Positions 17,114 to 26,053 are shown, counted from the stretch's first letter. The stretch is 37,827 nt of DNA from Paenibacillus koleovorans NBRC 103111 (GCF_004000845.1 NZ_BIMA01000066.1:1-37827), one strand, 5' to 3'. Notes: generated from the sequence alone by a model not told the origin. Translations and numbers: made by a program.

Positions 17114-17995
17114 GTGAACGTTCAAATCGACGCATTAAGCAAAGTCTACAGTGGGGAGAAACAAGCCTTAAGTGAAGTGAATTTAAAGATAGGTGTCGGC
17201 ATGTTTGGATTACTGGGGCCAAATGGGGCAGGAAAAAGCACACTGATGCAAATCTTGGCAACGATTATTCCACCGTCACACGGAAAAGTTCAGATAGGTC
17301 CCTACCTGCTGGGTAGAGACGATCATCAAATTCGGCAGTGCTTAGGGTACCTGCCCCAAACTTCACGGTTTTTCGATAAATTGACCGGTGAGGAATTTCT
17401 TCATTATGTCGCTCTTTTGAAAGGGATAAAATCGACGAAGGATCGCCGCGCGGCGGTCAGCAGCCTTCTGGAAAAAGTGAATTTACAAAGACAAGCCAAA
17501 CAAAGATTGAAAACTTACTCGGGAGGAATGAAGCAACGAATCGGTATTGCACAGTCTCTTCTTGGCAATCCAACAATCATTATTGTTGACGAACCTACGG
17601 CTGGTCTGGATCCTGAAGAACGGATACGGTTTCGTGAATTGTTGGAGGATTTAGGGAAAGATCGGACTGTTCTTTTATCCACTCATATCGTAGCCGATAT
17701 TGAAGCCAGTTGTCAGTCCCTTGCTATATTGGATCGCGGAAAAATAGTCTTCTATGGATCAATGAAAAACCTTCTTTCCAAGGTGGAAAATCGAGTTTGG
17801 ACAGCTATAGTCCCCGAGAGCGACTATCAGTGGAGCGGGAATCGAACTTGTTTTGTTAGCCGTCGGAAAATGGTTTCTGGCGATTTCGAAGTACGGATGA
17901 TTGCGGATCGATGCCCGTATCCCGGAGCACAGCCGGCTACGCCAAATCTTGAGGATGCCTATTTATACTTTACCAGAGGTGAGACTTGTGAATGA
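17114..17995 (+). CDS. ABC transporter ATP-binding protein (first gene of the sigma/ABC operon)
   Basis: This 293-aa ATPase carries Walker A LLGPNGAGKSTL, a Q-loop in GYLPQTSRFF, the signature YSGGMKQRIGIAQSLL, Walker B IIIVDEPTAGLDP and the H-loop STHIV. The C-terminal 80 residues form the extra domain usual in ATPases of ABC-2-type exporters. The start is set at GTG 17114 (MNVQIDALSKVY) because AGGTGGTGG lies just upstream and a likely ECF promoter lies between it and the ATG at 17069. The longer form would add 15 residues of low similarity. The next gene overlaps by 8 nt, a sign of translational coupling with the large permease. Cargo unknown; such systems often handle antimicrobial peptides or cell-envelope stress. 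Confidence 0.88.
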   Translation: MNVQIDALSKVYSGEKQALSEVNLKIGVGMFGLLGPNGAGKSTLMQILATIIPPSHGKVQIGPYLLGRDDHQIRQCLGYLPQTSRFFDKLTGEEFLHYVALLKGIKSTKDRRAAVSSLLEKVNLQRQAKQRLKTYSGGMKQRIGIAQSLLGNPTIIIVDEPTAGLDPEERIRFRELLEDLGKDRTVLLSTHIVADIEASCQSLAILDRGKIVFYGSMKNLLSKVENRVWTAIVPESDYQWSGNRTCFVSRRKMVSGDFEVRMIADRCPYPGAQPATPNLEDAYLYFTRGETCE

Positions 17996-19922
17996 ATGGC
18001 TGGGGCATTTCAGTACGGAGTGGAAGCAACTAACGCGAGGTGCTTACTTTTGGATATTATTGTTTGTTGGGGGCTCTCATGCTTGGCTCGTGCATTCAGT
18101 CAACCGTTGGACGGCTCATGACGGCTATTATTTGCAGCAATTTGAGTTTATGTATCTGGGTGCTATCGCAATATTGGCTGTTCTGACAGGTGTTTATGGT
18201 GCCAGGAATCATCGAACGGCAAGCGAAGCGCAGCTCATGGCAAGCATCCCCTACCATTCCATCAAAAGATGGTCGGCCCAAATCGCTGTCCTCCTGATTC
18301 CGTTTACAATGTTCACATGTATTCCGGTAGGCATCTACCTTTGGAAAAGGGCCATGCTATATCCCGATGCCAGTTTATACCCTGGATGGTTCTTGTTATC
18401 TTCACTTATCCCGATGTTTTATGGCCTGGCATTAGGGTGGTTCCTGGGTGGACTGCTTAATAATAGAATCGGATATTTTCTCGGTTTCCTGCTATTTTTT
18501 CTACATATTTATGGCAGCCTGTTATTGCTGACTCCACATTTACCCTTGTCTGCACGGTTGATTCCGAATTTCCTGCTCTTTGATTATAAGTCGATGGGCT
18601 ATTTTAATGACATGTTCGGATTTTCAAGGGAGCTTTCTTTCTGGATGCACCGCGGTTTTTATCTGTTTGTTGCATGTGCGCTCCTTCTGTTCAGGGTACG
18701 TACGAAAGCGCGGGCAAGACGCGAACCGGGCAACCGCGCCCAACGAACGGCGTTGCTGGCACTATGCATTCTTGCAGTTGGTTTCATGACAGGTCATATG
18801 TGGCTGAAGAAAGCTCAGGTGGCTGACGGAATAGTTATGGAACGCTTTGTCAGCCCTAATCAGAAACAGGAAATGAAAGAGCGAAATGCAATCCCATCCT
18901 TGATTTACGATTTGGATCTGAAGCCTTTGTTGAATGGTAATTTGCTTGTTCGGGCCGGCATTCAGTTTGCAGAAGAAAATACAGTGGCTTCTCTTCATTT
19001 CAAGCTTAGTGAAGCTTATACCGTTACTGAAGTTCTGGCTGACGAAAGTCCGGTTCCTTTTACTAGAAGCGGAAAGGAACTTCGATTGGATTTGAATAAT
19101 AAAGCTCCCTCAGCTCTAATGATCGTTTATGAAGGAAATCCGGCCGTTTATAGAATGACGAACAGCAGTACAATGACCCCCATCCATTTTGCAAATCGGC
19201 GGAACGTTAATTTGCCGATGAGTCAAGAGTGGTTTCCGTTACCTTTATCGGTTGAGGGAGTGCCCAAGCGGGTGACCATCCACTATCCGGATACGTTACG
19301 TCTCTATAGCAACTATCGTACTATAGAGCGCAGACAGGCTAATCATGTCCAGACCATCGAATTTGAATCCGTCAATTCAACCGATTCCGGGTTTAATTTA
19401 TGGGGAGGATTATTAAGGGAAACGGTCGTAGAGTCGGAAAAGACGAGTACGAAAGTGATCGCAAATGAACTGATCAATCCAGAGTATGCGCATGAGATCA
19501 CAGCATTTTTTCAAGCCGGGAAAAATTTGGTGCTGCAATTGCTTCCGCAAGGTAAAGCCAACAAGCTGGATACCGTTATTCCCGTCGACTGGATTCAAAA
19601 TTCATCGCGCGACATTAAGATGACCGGTGAAGGCTTTATTGAAGCGCCCTCCTACTTGCTTGATGGATTATATGAAGATAGCGAAGTCGCTCAAAAGGTC
19701 ATTTCATTCTGGATCGATACCTATGGGGTGCTTGATCAGACAATCAAACCTCAAAGTCGACAACGCTTCATAGTCGCGCTGTCCGCGTATCTCTTAAAAC
19801 AAGCGGATAAACCATTGCCGGTAGAACTGGGTGAGGAAACGCTTATCCATCAGATACAAGCCAATAATGAACAACAGAATCTGCATCTCCTAAAAACCCT
19901 GTATGAACAACTTTCAGGTTAA
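17988..19922 (+). CDS. ABC-type permease with large extracytoplasmic domain (644 aa)
   Basis: The first 280 residues hold about seven hydrophobic segments typical of ABC-2 permeases. The remaining 360 are soluble and, after the last span (ALLALCILAVGFMTGHMWL), should lie outside. This outer part (LRLDLNNKAPSALMIVYEGN, then NVNLPMSQEWFPLPL) resembles the N-terminal beta domain of M1 aminopeptidases found fused to permeases, but no HEXXH zinc motif is present, so peptidase activity is not expected. The start is GTG 17988, with AGAGGTGAG before it, overlapping the ATPase stop by 8 nt. It should be the membrane partner of one or both ATPases. Fusion type and function are inferred; membrane topology is clear. 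Confidence 0.75.
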   Translation: MNEWLGHFSTEWKQLTRGAYFWILLFVGGSHAWLVHSVNRWTAHDGYYLQQFEFMYLGAIAILAVLTGVYGARNHRTASEAQLMASIPYHSIKRWSAQIAVLLIPFTMFTCIPVGIYLWKRAMLYPDASLYPGWFLLSSLIPMFYGLALGWFLGGLLNNRIGYFLGFLLFFLHIYGSLLLLTPHLPLSARLIPNFLLFDYKSMGYFNDMFGFSRELSFWMHRGFYLFVACALLLFRVRTKARARREPGNRAQRTALLALCILAVGFMTGHMWLKKAQVADGIVMERFVSPNQKQEMKERNAIPSLIYDLDLKPLLNGNLLVRAGIQFAEENTVASLHFKLSEAYTVTEVLADESPVPFTRSGKELRLDLNNKAPSALMIVYEGNPAVYRMTNSSTMTPIHFANRRNVNLPMSQEWFPLPLSVEGVPKRVTIHYPDTLRLYSNYRTIERRQANHVQTIEFESVNSTDSGFNLWGGLLRETVVESEKTSTKVIANELINPEYAHEITAFFQAGKNLVLQLLPQGKANKLDTVIPVDWIQNSSRDIKMTGEGFIEAPSYLLDGLYEDSEVAQKVISFWIDTYGVLDQTIKPQSRQRFIVALSAYLLKQADKPLPVELGEETLIHQIQANNEQQNLHLLKTLYEQLSG

Positions 19923-19949
19923 ATGAAGAAGCGGTAGTGGGAGGACTTC

Positions 19950-20609
19950 ATGAACAGGACCATTTTGGAAGTAAAGATCTTCTGGTCATCCTTAACAATC
20001 GCCTCAATTTGCTTGGTTCTATGCCAGGTTTTCGCAATTGTCATTCTACAGCCTTGGCATTTCGTAACGTCTATTCAACTGATCCATGTTCAAATCATTT
20101 ATGAATATACGTTCCCGCTTGTTGTCGTTTTCTTGATGTCGCCGTTATTCGCCGTGGAGATCGGCAAGGAAACAAGCGGATGGTTTATGTCTCTTCCCTA
20201 TCGCAGCTCCCTATTTTTTGTTGTGAGATGGTTGTTAGGACTTTGTATGGTCGGTATACTTTTTTTGGGTAGTATTTTAGTTATTCACTTGTGGGTGATT
20301 CCATTGCCTCTGCTGTCTTTTTCGATTCATGTACTTCCCCCGGCCTTGTGGCTGGGCCATCTAGCCCTTTTGATCAGTTTGATCGGCAGGTCCTATGTAG
20401 CCGGGCTTGGAGCCGCCTTATTTTACTGGGTAGTCGAATCCCTGACCAATGGGGCAATAACAAAAAAGTTTTCCTTGTTTTCAAGCAACGTTTCTTCGGA
20501 TCCTAATTTTATTTCTAATCGTACTTTATTCATGCTTTCCGGTTTTGTAGCGATTATTCTTGCTCTCATGCTCTTTTGCCGACGGCATTTTTATTCAGGT
20601 CGAGCATGA
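19950..20609 (+). CDS. ABC-2-type permease, 219 aa
   Basis: This is a six-span integral membrane protein with short loops. Residues 50-75 read YEYTFPLVVVFLMSPLFAVEIGKETSGWFMSLPYR, a pattern of ABC-2 subunits where a cytoplasmic GKETSGWFMSLP-like element follows the second span (compare E-K-G-T/S-L in that group). GGGAGG precedes the ATG. It lies between the large permease and the sigma gene, 34 nt from the latter, all in one direction. It probably forms a heteromeric channel with the large permease or the membrane protein encoded at 21233. No individual family name can be given. Confidence 0.7.
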   Translation: MNRTILEVKIFWSSLTIASICLVLCQVFAIVILQPWHFVTSIQLIHVQIIYEYTFPLVVVFLMSPLFAVEIGKETSGWFMSLPYRSSLFFVVRWLLGLCMVGILFLGSILVIHLWVIPLPLLSFSIHVLPPALWLGHLALLISLIGRSYVAGLGAALFYWVVESLTNGAITKKFSLFSSNVSSDPNFISNRTLFMLSGFVAIILALMLFCRRHFYSGRA

Positions 20610-20643
20610 TGCGACACCAAGTAATTGGGGAAGGAGGAGGAGC

Positions 20644-21240
20644 ATGACGGACGAAGAGCTTTTGCTTCAATTTGGCAATGGTCATATTTCCGCTTTGGAG
20701 ACACTGACCTATCGCTATCATGCAGCTATTCAAACTTATATCCATCGAATGATGCAGTTCAAAGGAGTAGCCGAGGATTTAACGCAAGAATGCTTTATAA
20801 GGGTCATGACATCCGCGCGGTCAGGACGGTATCCTCAATGCTTTCGGCCGTGGATTTATAAAATCGCGACGAATCTTTGCCGTGACCATTGGCGCAAAGT
20901 CTCATCCAGCGAGCAAGCTTGCGAAGAATCGAAGCTGAGCACCATTCCGGCCAAGGATAATGTGTCGCATATCTATGAGAAGCAAGAAGAACGTGCGATT
21001 GTTATCCAAGCCTTGAATCAACTCTCGCCAATTCGCAAAGAGATCGTCATTCTCCGTTTTTACCAAGAGCTGAAATTGGATGAAATCTCGGAAATTTTGG
21101 ATATTCCTTTGAGCACAGTAAAGTCACGGCTATACGAGGCTATTCGATCTTTGAATGTTCTTTTACACAACCATAATATGGAACGGGATACGAATCAAAA
21201 GGACCAAAGAGTTGAAAGGAGGAAAGGGAAAGATGGATAA
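20644..21240 (+). CDS. ECF RNA polymerase sigma factor
   Basis: This 198-aa sigma-70-family factor has region 2 at residues about 15-85 (YRYHAAIQTYIHRMM, GVAEDLTQECFIRVM, FRPWIYKIATNLCRDHWRK) and region 4 at about 120-172 (QALNQLSPIRKEIVILRFYQ, LDEISEILDIPLSTVKSRLYEAI). Regions 1 and 3 are lacking, as in ECF factors. AAGGAGGAGGAG precedes the ATG at 20644; a frame open to 20560 lacks family similarity. Its stop overlaps the next gene by 8 nt, which couples it to the likely anti-sigma or permease. It should direct RNA polymerase to promoters of the AAC/CGTC type; one such site lies before the first gene of this operon. Confidence 0.93.
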   Translation: MTDEELLLQFGNGHISALETLTYRYHAAIQTYIHRMMQFKGVAEDLTQECFIRVMTSARSGRYPQCFRPWIYKIATNLCRDHWRKVSSSEQACEESKLSTIPAKDNVSHIYEKQEERAIVIQALNQLSPIRKEIVILRFYQELKLDEISEILDIPLSTVKSRLYEAIRSLNVLLHNHNMERDTNQKDQRVERRKGKDG

Positions 21241-22042
21241 ATGGGCAGAGCTGACGGAAACGGATGTTGGGGAGGAGCAAGAATTAAAAAAAATCTTGGA
21301 TCGGTATACCATAGACAAACCTGCCGTCGAAGATACGGCTTTATTTGCCGCAAGCCTCTTGCAACAATATCAACCCGGAGACGAACGTTCAACCGATAAA
21401 CTGCAGGAGAGACTTCAAGCACTTAAATATCTTTTTCAAGCCCATATGCGGGTATTTGGTTTCAAATACTGGCTGTTAACTTTCGTTTTATTCAGCCTTG
21501 GCTTTGTAATTGAACTTACAATGAGAGATCATATTCCATTTCATCCGATTCCGGCTACAGCAGCTTTATTGGCTTCAGTAAGCGTATGTTTGGGCTTTCG
21601 TTCGTATGGCACGCCTATGTTTCAATTGGAGATGTCGCTGCCAGCCAACCCATTCGTAATGATTTTTAGCAGGCTGACGATAATCGCCGCGTATTGCTTT
21701 ACTTTGGGTATTCTGATCCCCTTGTTTCTCCCTGCTTATTATGGGGATGTTGGAGCCTATCTGTTCAGTTGGATAATCCCTTTGGGCATCTTTGGTTTGG
21801 CGGCTTGCTTGTTCCTGTTCTACTTTGGTGTTTTTGCCGGGCTGTTAGGATCAACTGTAATCTGGCTCGTACAACTTCTCTTAAACGAGCGGTTGGGTTT
21901 GTTGTTTTGGTTCAGCGATATATCAAGTCCGGACTGGTTGGAGAGTAAGCTGATCGGCGCGGCGTTTATTCTTGTCCTTCTCCTGTTACTGATGTATCGG
22001 ATTCAAAAAATGACTGCCGATGCAAGGATGGCCGCACCATGA
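21233..22042 (+). CDS. Polytopic membrane protein, candidate anti-sigma factor or permease
   Basis: This 269-aa protein starts at ATG 21233 (AAAGGAGGAAAGGG before it), overlapping the end of the sigma gene. The first 75 residues are charged and cytoplasmic (GEEQELKKILDRYTIDKPAV, then EDTALFAASLLQQY). About six transmembrane spans follow. A soluble N-terminus plus membrane anchor encoded directly after an ECF sigma gene is the standard arrangement of an anti-sigma factor, although no zinc-binding HxxxCxxC motif is present. The multi-span body equally suits an ABC-2 permease, and both roles could be joined. The stop overlaps the last ATPase gene by 4 nt (ATGA). Confidence 0.65.
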   Translation: MDKWAELTETDVGEEQELKKILDRYTIDKPAVEDTALFAASLLQQYQPGDERSTDKLQERLQALKYLFQAHMRVFGFKYWLLTFVLFSLGFVIELTMRDHIPFHPIPATAALLASVSVCLGFRSYGTPMFQLEMSLPANPFVMIFSRLTIIAAYCFTLGILIPLFLPAYYGDVGAYLFSWIIPLGIFGLAACLFLFYFGVFAGLLGSTVIWLVQLLLNERLGLLFWFSDISSPDWLESKLIGAAFILVLLLLLMYRIQKMTADARMAAP

Positions 22043-22683
22043 AAATAATAATGCAGTCCGCTGCTACGAAAACTTTGGAACAATCCATTGGTCCGGTAAG
22101 CCTGACTTTATACCCGGGGTTGAACGGTTTGGTCGGTCCTAATGGATCGGGAAAGAGCGCTGTCATTCAACTGTTGGTTCACTGTATTCCCTTGTATTCG
22201 GGGAGTATCAAGTATGAACTGGATGGCGGCTATATTTCCTCTTTTCAAACCAGAAAACATAGCGGCTATGTTCCTCAGGAGATCTCTATTTATGATCGCT
22301 TTACTGTACGGGAATATCTTTCATATATCGCCGGCCTTAAATTTCGAGGATTCAAAGACGTAAGCAATACAATTGATTATCTTCAGGATTTTCTGGACAT
22401 ACGGTCGCTGTTGAATCAAAAGCTGGGAGAGATTTCTGTAGGTCAACAACGTTTAGCCATGATTGCACAGAGCTTGATTGGAAATCCACAGTTTTTGTTT
22501 TATGATGAACCCTTTAATAATCTGGATATTCGACAAAGAAAAAATTTGCTGGAATTGTTATCCGTCTTGGCTAAACAGTCCATCATACTCGTCTCCAATC
22601 ATCTTGTTGAAGAGATGGGAGACTATTATGATCGAATCATTACCATGAAAGAGGGTATAATCACGAATATTCATAGTGCCTAA
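22039..22683 (+). CDS. ABC transporter ATP-binding protein with altered signature (last gene of operon)
   Basis: This 214-aa ATPase has Walker A VGPNGSGKSAV, Q-loop GYVPQE, Walker B FLFYDEPFNNLD and an H-loop SNHLVEE. The signature is LGEISVGQQRLAMIAQS, where the usual LSGGQ reads ISVGQ. The core length is short, without the C-terminal extra domain of the first ATPase. It shares the ATGA overlap with the preceding membrane-protein gene. Two different ATPases in one operon suggest either a heterodimer, with one weak ATP site, or two separate pumps. Fold certain, role inferred. Confidence 0.88.
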   Translation: MKIIMQSAATKTLEQSIGPVSLTLYPGLNGLVGPNGSGKSAVIQLLVHCIPLYSGSIKYELDGGYISSFQTRKHSGYVPQEISIYDRFTVREYLSYIAGLKFRGFKDVSNTIDYLQDFLDIRSLLNQKLGEISVGQQRLAMIAQSLIGNPQFLFYDEPFNNLDIRQRKNLLELLSVLAKQSIILVSNHLVEEMGDYYDRIITMKEGIITNIHSA

Positions 22684-22752
22684 ACAAGTCGCGTTTGGTC
22701 ATTTGTTGCGGCGTTTGGTGGAGCTTAAATCCTGCGAACCCCCAGGCAATAA

Positions 22753-23016
22753 TTATTGTGGTTTTGTTCTATTTAATGTTGAATGTTTCAGGGGCGATGC
22801 TTCAGGTGCGTGAGCCGGCGCAGGATTTACCGCTACCCATGTTGTTGCCGTAGAGACTCGCTTGCCGCCCGATTGTTTGCGCAGCCAGTACTTCAGTTGA
22901 TAGTACGAAAGTTGCCGGGCTGCGCACCAAGCCCGCATCGTCAACCCGCTCGCGCGATATTCGCTTATTCGTTCCTGCCATAACTGCCACTTCTCGGTTT
23001 GATCACTTCCGTTCAT
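22753..23016 (-). pseudogene. IS66 TnpA-type accessory protein, truncated
   Basis: The first 50 residues (TEKWQLWQERISEYRASGLT, MRAWCAARQLSYYQLKYWLRK) match the N-terminus of the IS66-family TnpA protein, a small helix-turn-helix accessory of that transposon group. The C-terminal part diverges after SPLKHS and stops early; intact TnpA is about 110-120 aa. No tnpB or tnpC follows. AGGAGGTACG precedes the start. It is the stump of an insertion sequence lying right beside the second tRNA-Ala fragment, a sign that this border has been rearranged. Confidence 0.7.
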
Positions 23017-23227
23017 GCGTCAGCGTACCTCCTGCTCGTTGATACGCTCAGTTTCTCATGTCCGTTCGCTACAGACTAGGTGTGCTGCATTTGACGCTTA
23101 CTCATTAACTCAATTGCACTCGGGCACCGAAATACTCAGTTTATCTACATTATATCAAAAAAGTTGTTTACTTTTACCTAAAAAATACTTCCGAATCGAA
23201 GATTATGGTAGTGAACTCGCCTCACGC

Positions 23228-23282
23228 GGGAGAGCGCTCCACTGGCAGCGATGAGGTCAGGGGTTCGATCCCCCAGGCTCCA
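23228..23282 (+). pseudogene. Degenerate tRNA-Ala 3' portion
   Basis: From the D-loop on, this repeats the tRNA-Ala at 16183. Positions 23242-23273 equal 16214-16245 with one mismatch in 32. The anticodon loop CTGGCAG and T-loop TTCGATC are kept. The 5' acceptor half and the 5' anticodon stem do not match or pair, and the CCA end is absent (ends CTCCAT). A hairpin follows directly, as after a real tRNA. Confidence 0.65.
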
Positions 23283-23283
23283 T

Positions 23284-23330
23284 AACGAAGGATAGAGGTT
23301 GATCCTTATGGGTCAGCCTCTTTCTTCGTT
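23284..23330 (+). terminator. Hairpin after the tRNA fragment (may also serve the minus-strand regulator)
   Basis: AACGAAG at 23284-23290 pairs with CTTCGTT at 23324-23330, and AGAGGTTGATCC with GGGTCAGCCTCT inside it, with a few wobble pairs. It lies 118 nt beyond the stop of the MalT-like gene on the other strand. Confidence 0.5.
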
Positions 23331-23447
23331 AATTAGGATATCGATATCCCCTACCTAATGGAGGTGCATGGCGTCTGAATCTACCGTTATTGTCGGAGAC
23401 GATGAAGCGGCCGAGCGGATTCATTATGCTCGTAGTAGCGACCAACA

Positions 23448-26030
23448 TCAGCCTAAAGTCTTCTTAGAAAATTGCTGTACAACCTGCTTTCGATTCGCAA
23501 CGCCCAGCTTATGGTACACATGTCTGCAATGCCTTTTTGCGGTTTCCATGGTGATGGCCAGCACATCCGCAATCGTACGATTGGATGCACCTTCGATTAG
23601 CAATTGGAATATTCGTTGTTCTTGTCGAGTAAGCATAGCGGTGGGAGAGAGGTTTGCAACATTCGTTTTCCCCTCTTTCGGCATCGCTTTGAGCAGAATG
23701 GTAACAAACTCGTCCAGCCCCGAGTTGCCCAGAAGCCGAGAGCGCTTGCGGCAAGCAGTCAGTAAATCAGTTAGAGCCGCCCCTTCATCCATGATCATGT
23801 GAATGTATCCCTGCGCATGAGCTTCCGATACTGCGTGCAGCATCTTCTCTACCGCTTTGTCGACTTTCCCCTGTTTGCGGTAAATTTGCGCCAATAACAG
23901 ATGGGATTCGATCAAGTCCCTGGGGTGGTTTACCGTTAAAGCAGCTTGCAGAAGGCTTTCCCCAAACGTTAATGCTTCAGAGGTCTTCCCTATAAATATG
24001 TAAGCTCTCAGTAAGACAAAAGCTTCAAACATCCGTTCCTGAGGAATGGTGAAGAGCGACAGGACGGCGGTTGTTCGCATCCACTTCCTGACGTACCGGA
24101 TATCTTGCTCCTTCATTCTCAGCTTCGATTCACATGCATCGACAACGGCAAGTTGTGCTTCAAGATTGCGGTGAATCAATTGATTCCGCGCTTGCCGCAG
24201 TGTTGCCCATGCCGCTTCCTTCTCGCCCTTGCCATATTTCAACTGAGCCCACGCTACATAAGCGGGAACGAACAAACCCGAATTGTCCAAATCCACGCTA
24301 AGTTTCAGACCCTCCCACAAATACGGCTCCGATTCATCCAGCCTTTCCTCTTCGTAGAGGCATTCTCCCATACAAATCAACATCACGGCGTACGCTGTAT
24401 CTTTCTGCCCCCACCGAGGCATGCAAAATTCGCAGGTGGCAATAGCAGATTTCAGCACGCCATAGTGCCCGTACTTTCCCCGGAGCAGCGAAGCGGTATA
24501 GGGTTGAAAATAAAGCGAATGGCGATGCAGCTGACCGGGACCGCCGAGTAGTTCCGCCGCTTGCTGCGTGAACAACAACCCAAGCTCCGTCTCACTTCTG
24601 GAAAAATGGATCATGGAATGAAGCGCGGCCAAATAGCCGTTCAGCGGCTCATTCGTCGAAGCAAGTATCGCTTGCGGTTTGTCCGCCACAACGGCATTCA
24701 ACAAGCCCAACACTTGCTCCGCTACATGGATTTGGCGTGCGTGTATAAGTGAATTGGCGAGCATCACGGCAAGTTCGGGGTACATAGTCAATTCTGCTTT
24801 CGTGAATCGCTCCAGCAGTTGCTTTAGATGGCTTATCCTCATCAACTCTGGTGCGTACCTGAGCACCAGTTCGGCGGCTTGATCTCGAAACCCTGCATCC
24901 AGCGCGTGCTCCACCGCCTGAATATATTCTTTGGATTCCTCCGCGTGAAGAGCGCACTTCCACTTCATCGCCGAATACGCTTCCTCGGACGAGTCCCGCA
25001 ATTCCCTTTGCAAAAAAGCGGTGAACATTGGATGAAAGACGAAATACCCCGGTTGATGGTGTACCGGAAACAGGAACCACCCTTCTCTCGACAATACCGC
25101 GAGCGTTATTCTGGGCGACACATCCTCCATTAATTGCCTGGCCAGCCCTTCGCCGAGTTGCCCTGCAGCAGATACATTCATTAGTGCCAGTAACAATTCG
25201 GGACGATTCTCGGCGTGAATCAAGCTGCGAAAAAAAGTAGCGATATCATGCTCGGCTCGGCTGTGATATTCGGGTTCGCCGTATTTGTAGCCTTGTGTGC
25301 GAATGAGCGGTACATAGGCGTTTACACCGACGAACCAGCCTTGCGTGCGCTGCTTGAACTCCCCGATCTCCGACTTCGACAAACGGATGGAAGTCCTCTT
25401 CAGTATATAAAGGTACAGCTCGTGATCCGTTAAAACCAGGTCTTCCGCGACGAAGGAACCTCCTTCGCCGTCTTCATACATCGGGAAGCCGATGTCGGCG
25501 ATTTGCCTGCCTGACACGATGGCGTGCAAGTGTGGTGGACTATATCGGAAGAATATCGCGAGAAAGCGAACAATGTCCGGGTTCCGGATCGACTCAAAAC
25601 TGTCGAGGATCAGCATTTGCGGCTTTTCGACCCGTTCCAGCAAAGCCACCCACTCAGCCGCCAGCGATTCGAGCTGTAACGACAAGCTTTCGGCATCCGA
25701 TTCGCATATCCGCTCAGACCATTTTCGCAGTTCCTCATCAGACGGAATGGGCAACCGATGCAGGAAATAGAACAGAAAGCGTCGTAGCTCGTCGTCCCCC
25801 GAATCAAGCCTCAGCCAGCCGATCGGCTGAGGCTGTCTGTCTGCCCAACACCTCAGGAGGGCGGTCTTCCCATAACCGGCAGGCGCGGTAATGACGGTCA
25901 ATGTTCGATGCCAAGCCGCGTTCAATCTGGGAAACAACCGTTCCCGAATGAACGTTTGGGGAATGGGCTTCGGCGGATTTAATTTAGAACGGAACAAGGA
26001 GACATTTCCAAAAGTATGTGGAGATGACAT
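23448..26030 (-). CDS. MalT-like LuxR-family transcriptional regulator (STAND ATPase)
   Basis: This 860-aa protein has a Walker A at residues 49-57 (APAGYGKTA), a Walker B-like LILDSF near 140, a long helical TPR-like middle, and a LuxR-type HTH in the last 65 residues (LTRQEQRIFQLLIEGASNRT, TMETAKRHCRHVYHKLGVANR). This is the architecture of MalT and other LuxR STAND activators, which oligomerise with ATP and a small inducer. The start at 26030 follows AAGGAAGG; the frame is open to 26105 but without a ribosome site. It is divergent from the SLH-domain surface protein gene, 134 nt away, and is the natural candidate regulator of it. Inducer unknown. Confidence 0.88.
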   Translation of the reverse strand: MSSPHTFGNVSLFRSKLNPPKPIPQTFIRERLFPRLNAAWHRTLTVITAPAGYGKTALLRCWADRQPQPIGWLRLDSGDDELRRFLFYFLHRLPIPSDEELRKWSERICESDAESLSLQLESLAAEWVALLERVEKPQMLILDSFESIRNPDIVRFLAIFFRYSPPHLHAIVSGRQIADIGFPMYEDGEGGSFVAEDLVLTDHELYLYILKRTSIRLSKSEIGEFKQRTQGWFVGVNAYVPLIRTQGYKYGEPEYHSRAEHDIATFFRSLIHAENRPELLLALMNVSAAGQLGEGLARQLMEDVSPRITLAVLSREGWFLFPVHHQPGYFVFHPMFTAFLQRELRDSSEEAYSAMKWKCALHAEESKEYIQAVEHALDAGFRDQAAELVLRYAPELMRISHLKQLLERFTKAELTMYPELAVMLANSLIHARQIHVAEQVLGLLNAVVADKPQAILASTNEPLNGYLAALHSMIHFSRSETELGLLFTQQAAELLGGPGQLHRHSLYFQPYTASLLRGKYGHYGVLKSAIATCEFCMPRWGQKDTAYAVMLICMGECLYEEERLDESEPYLWEGLKLSVDLDNSGLFVPAYVAWAQLKYGKGEKEAAWATLRQARNQLIHRNLEAQLAVVDACESKLRMKEQDIRYVRKWMRTTAVLSLFTIPQERMFEAFVLLRAYIFIGKTSEALTFGESLLQAALTVNHPRDLIESHLLLAQIYRKQGKVDKAVEKMLHAVSEAHAQGYIHMIMDEGAALTDLLTACRKRSRLLGNSGLDEFVTILLKAMPKEGKTNVANLSPTAMLTRQEQRIFQLLIEGASNRTIADVLAITMETAKRHCRHVYHKLGVANRKQVVQQFSKKTLG

Positions 26031-26053
26031 CATTACCTTCCTTTTTTCTATAA

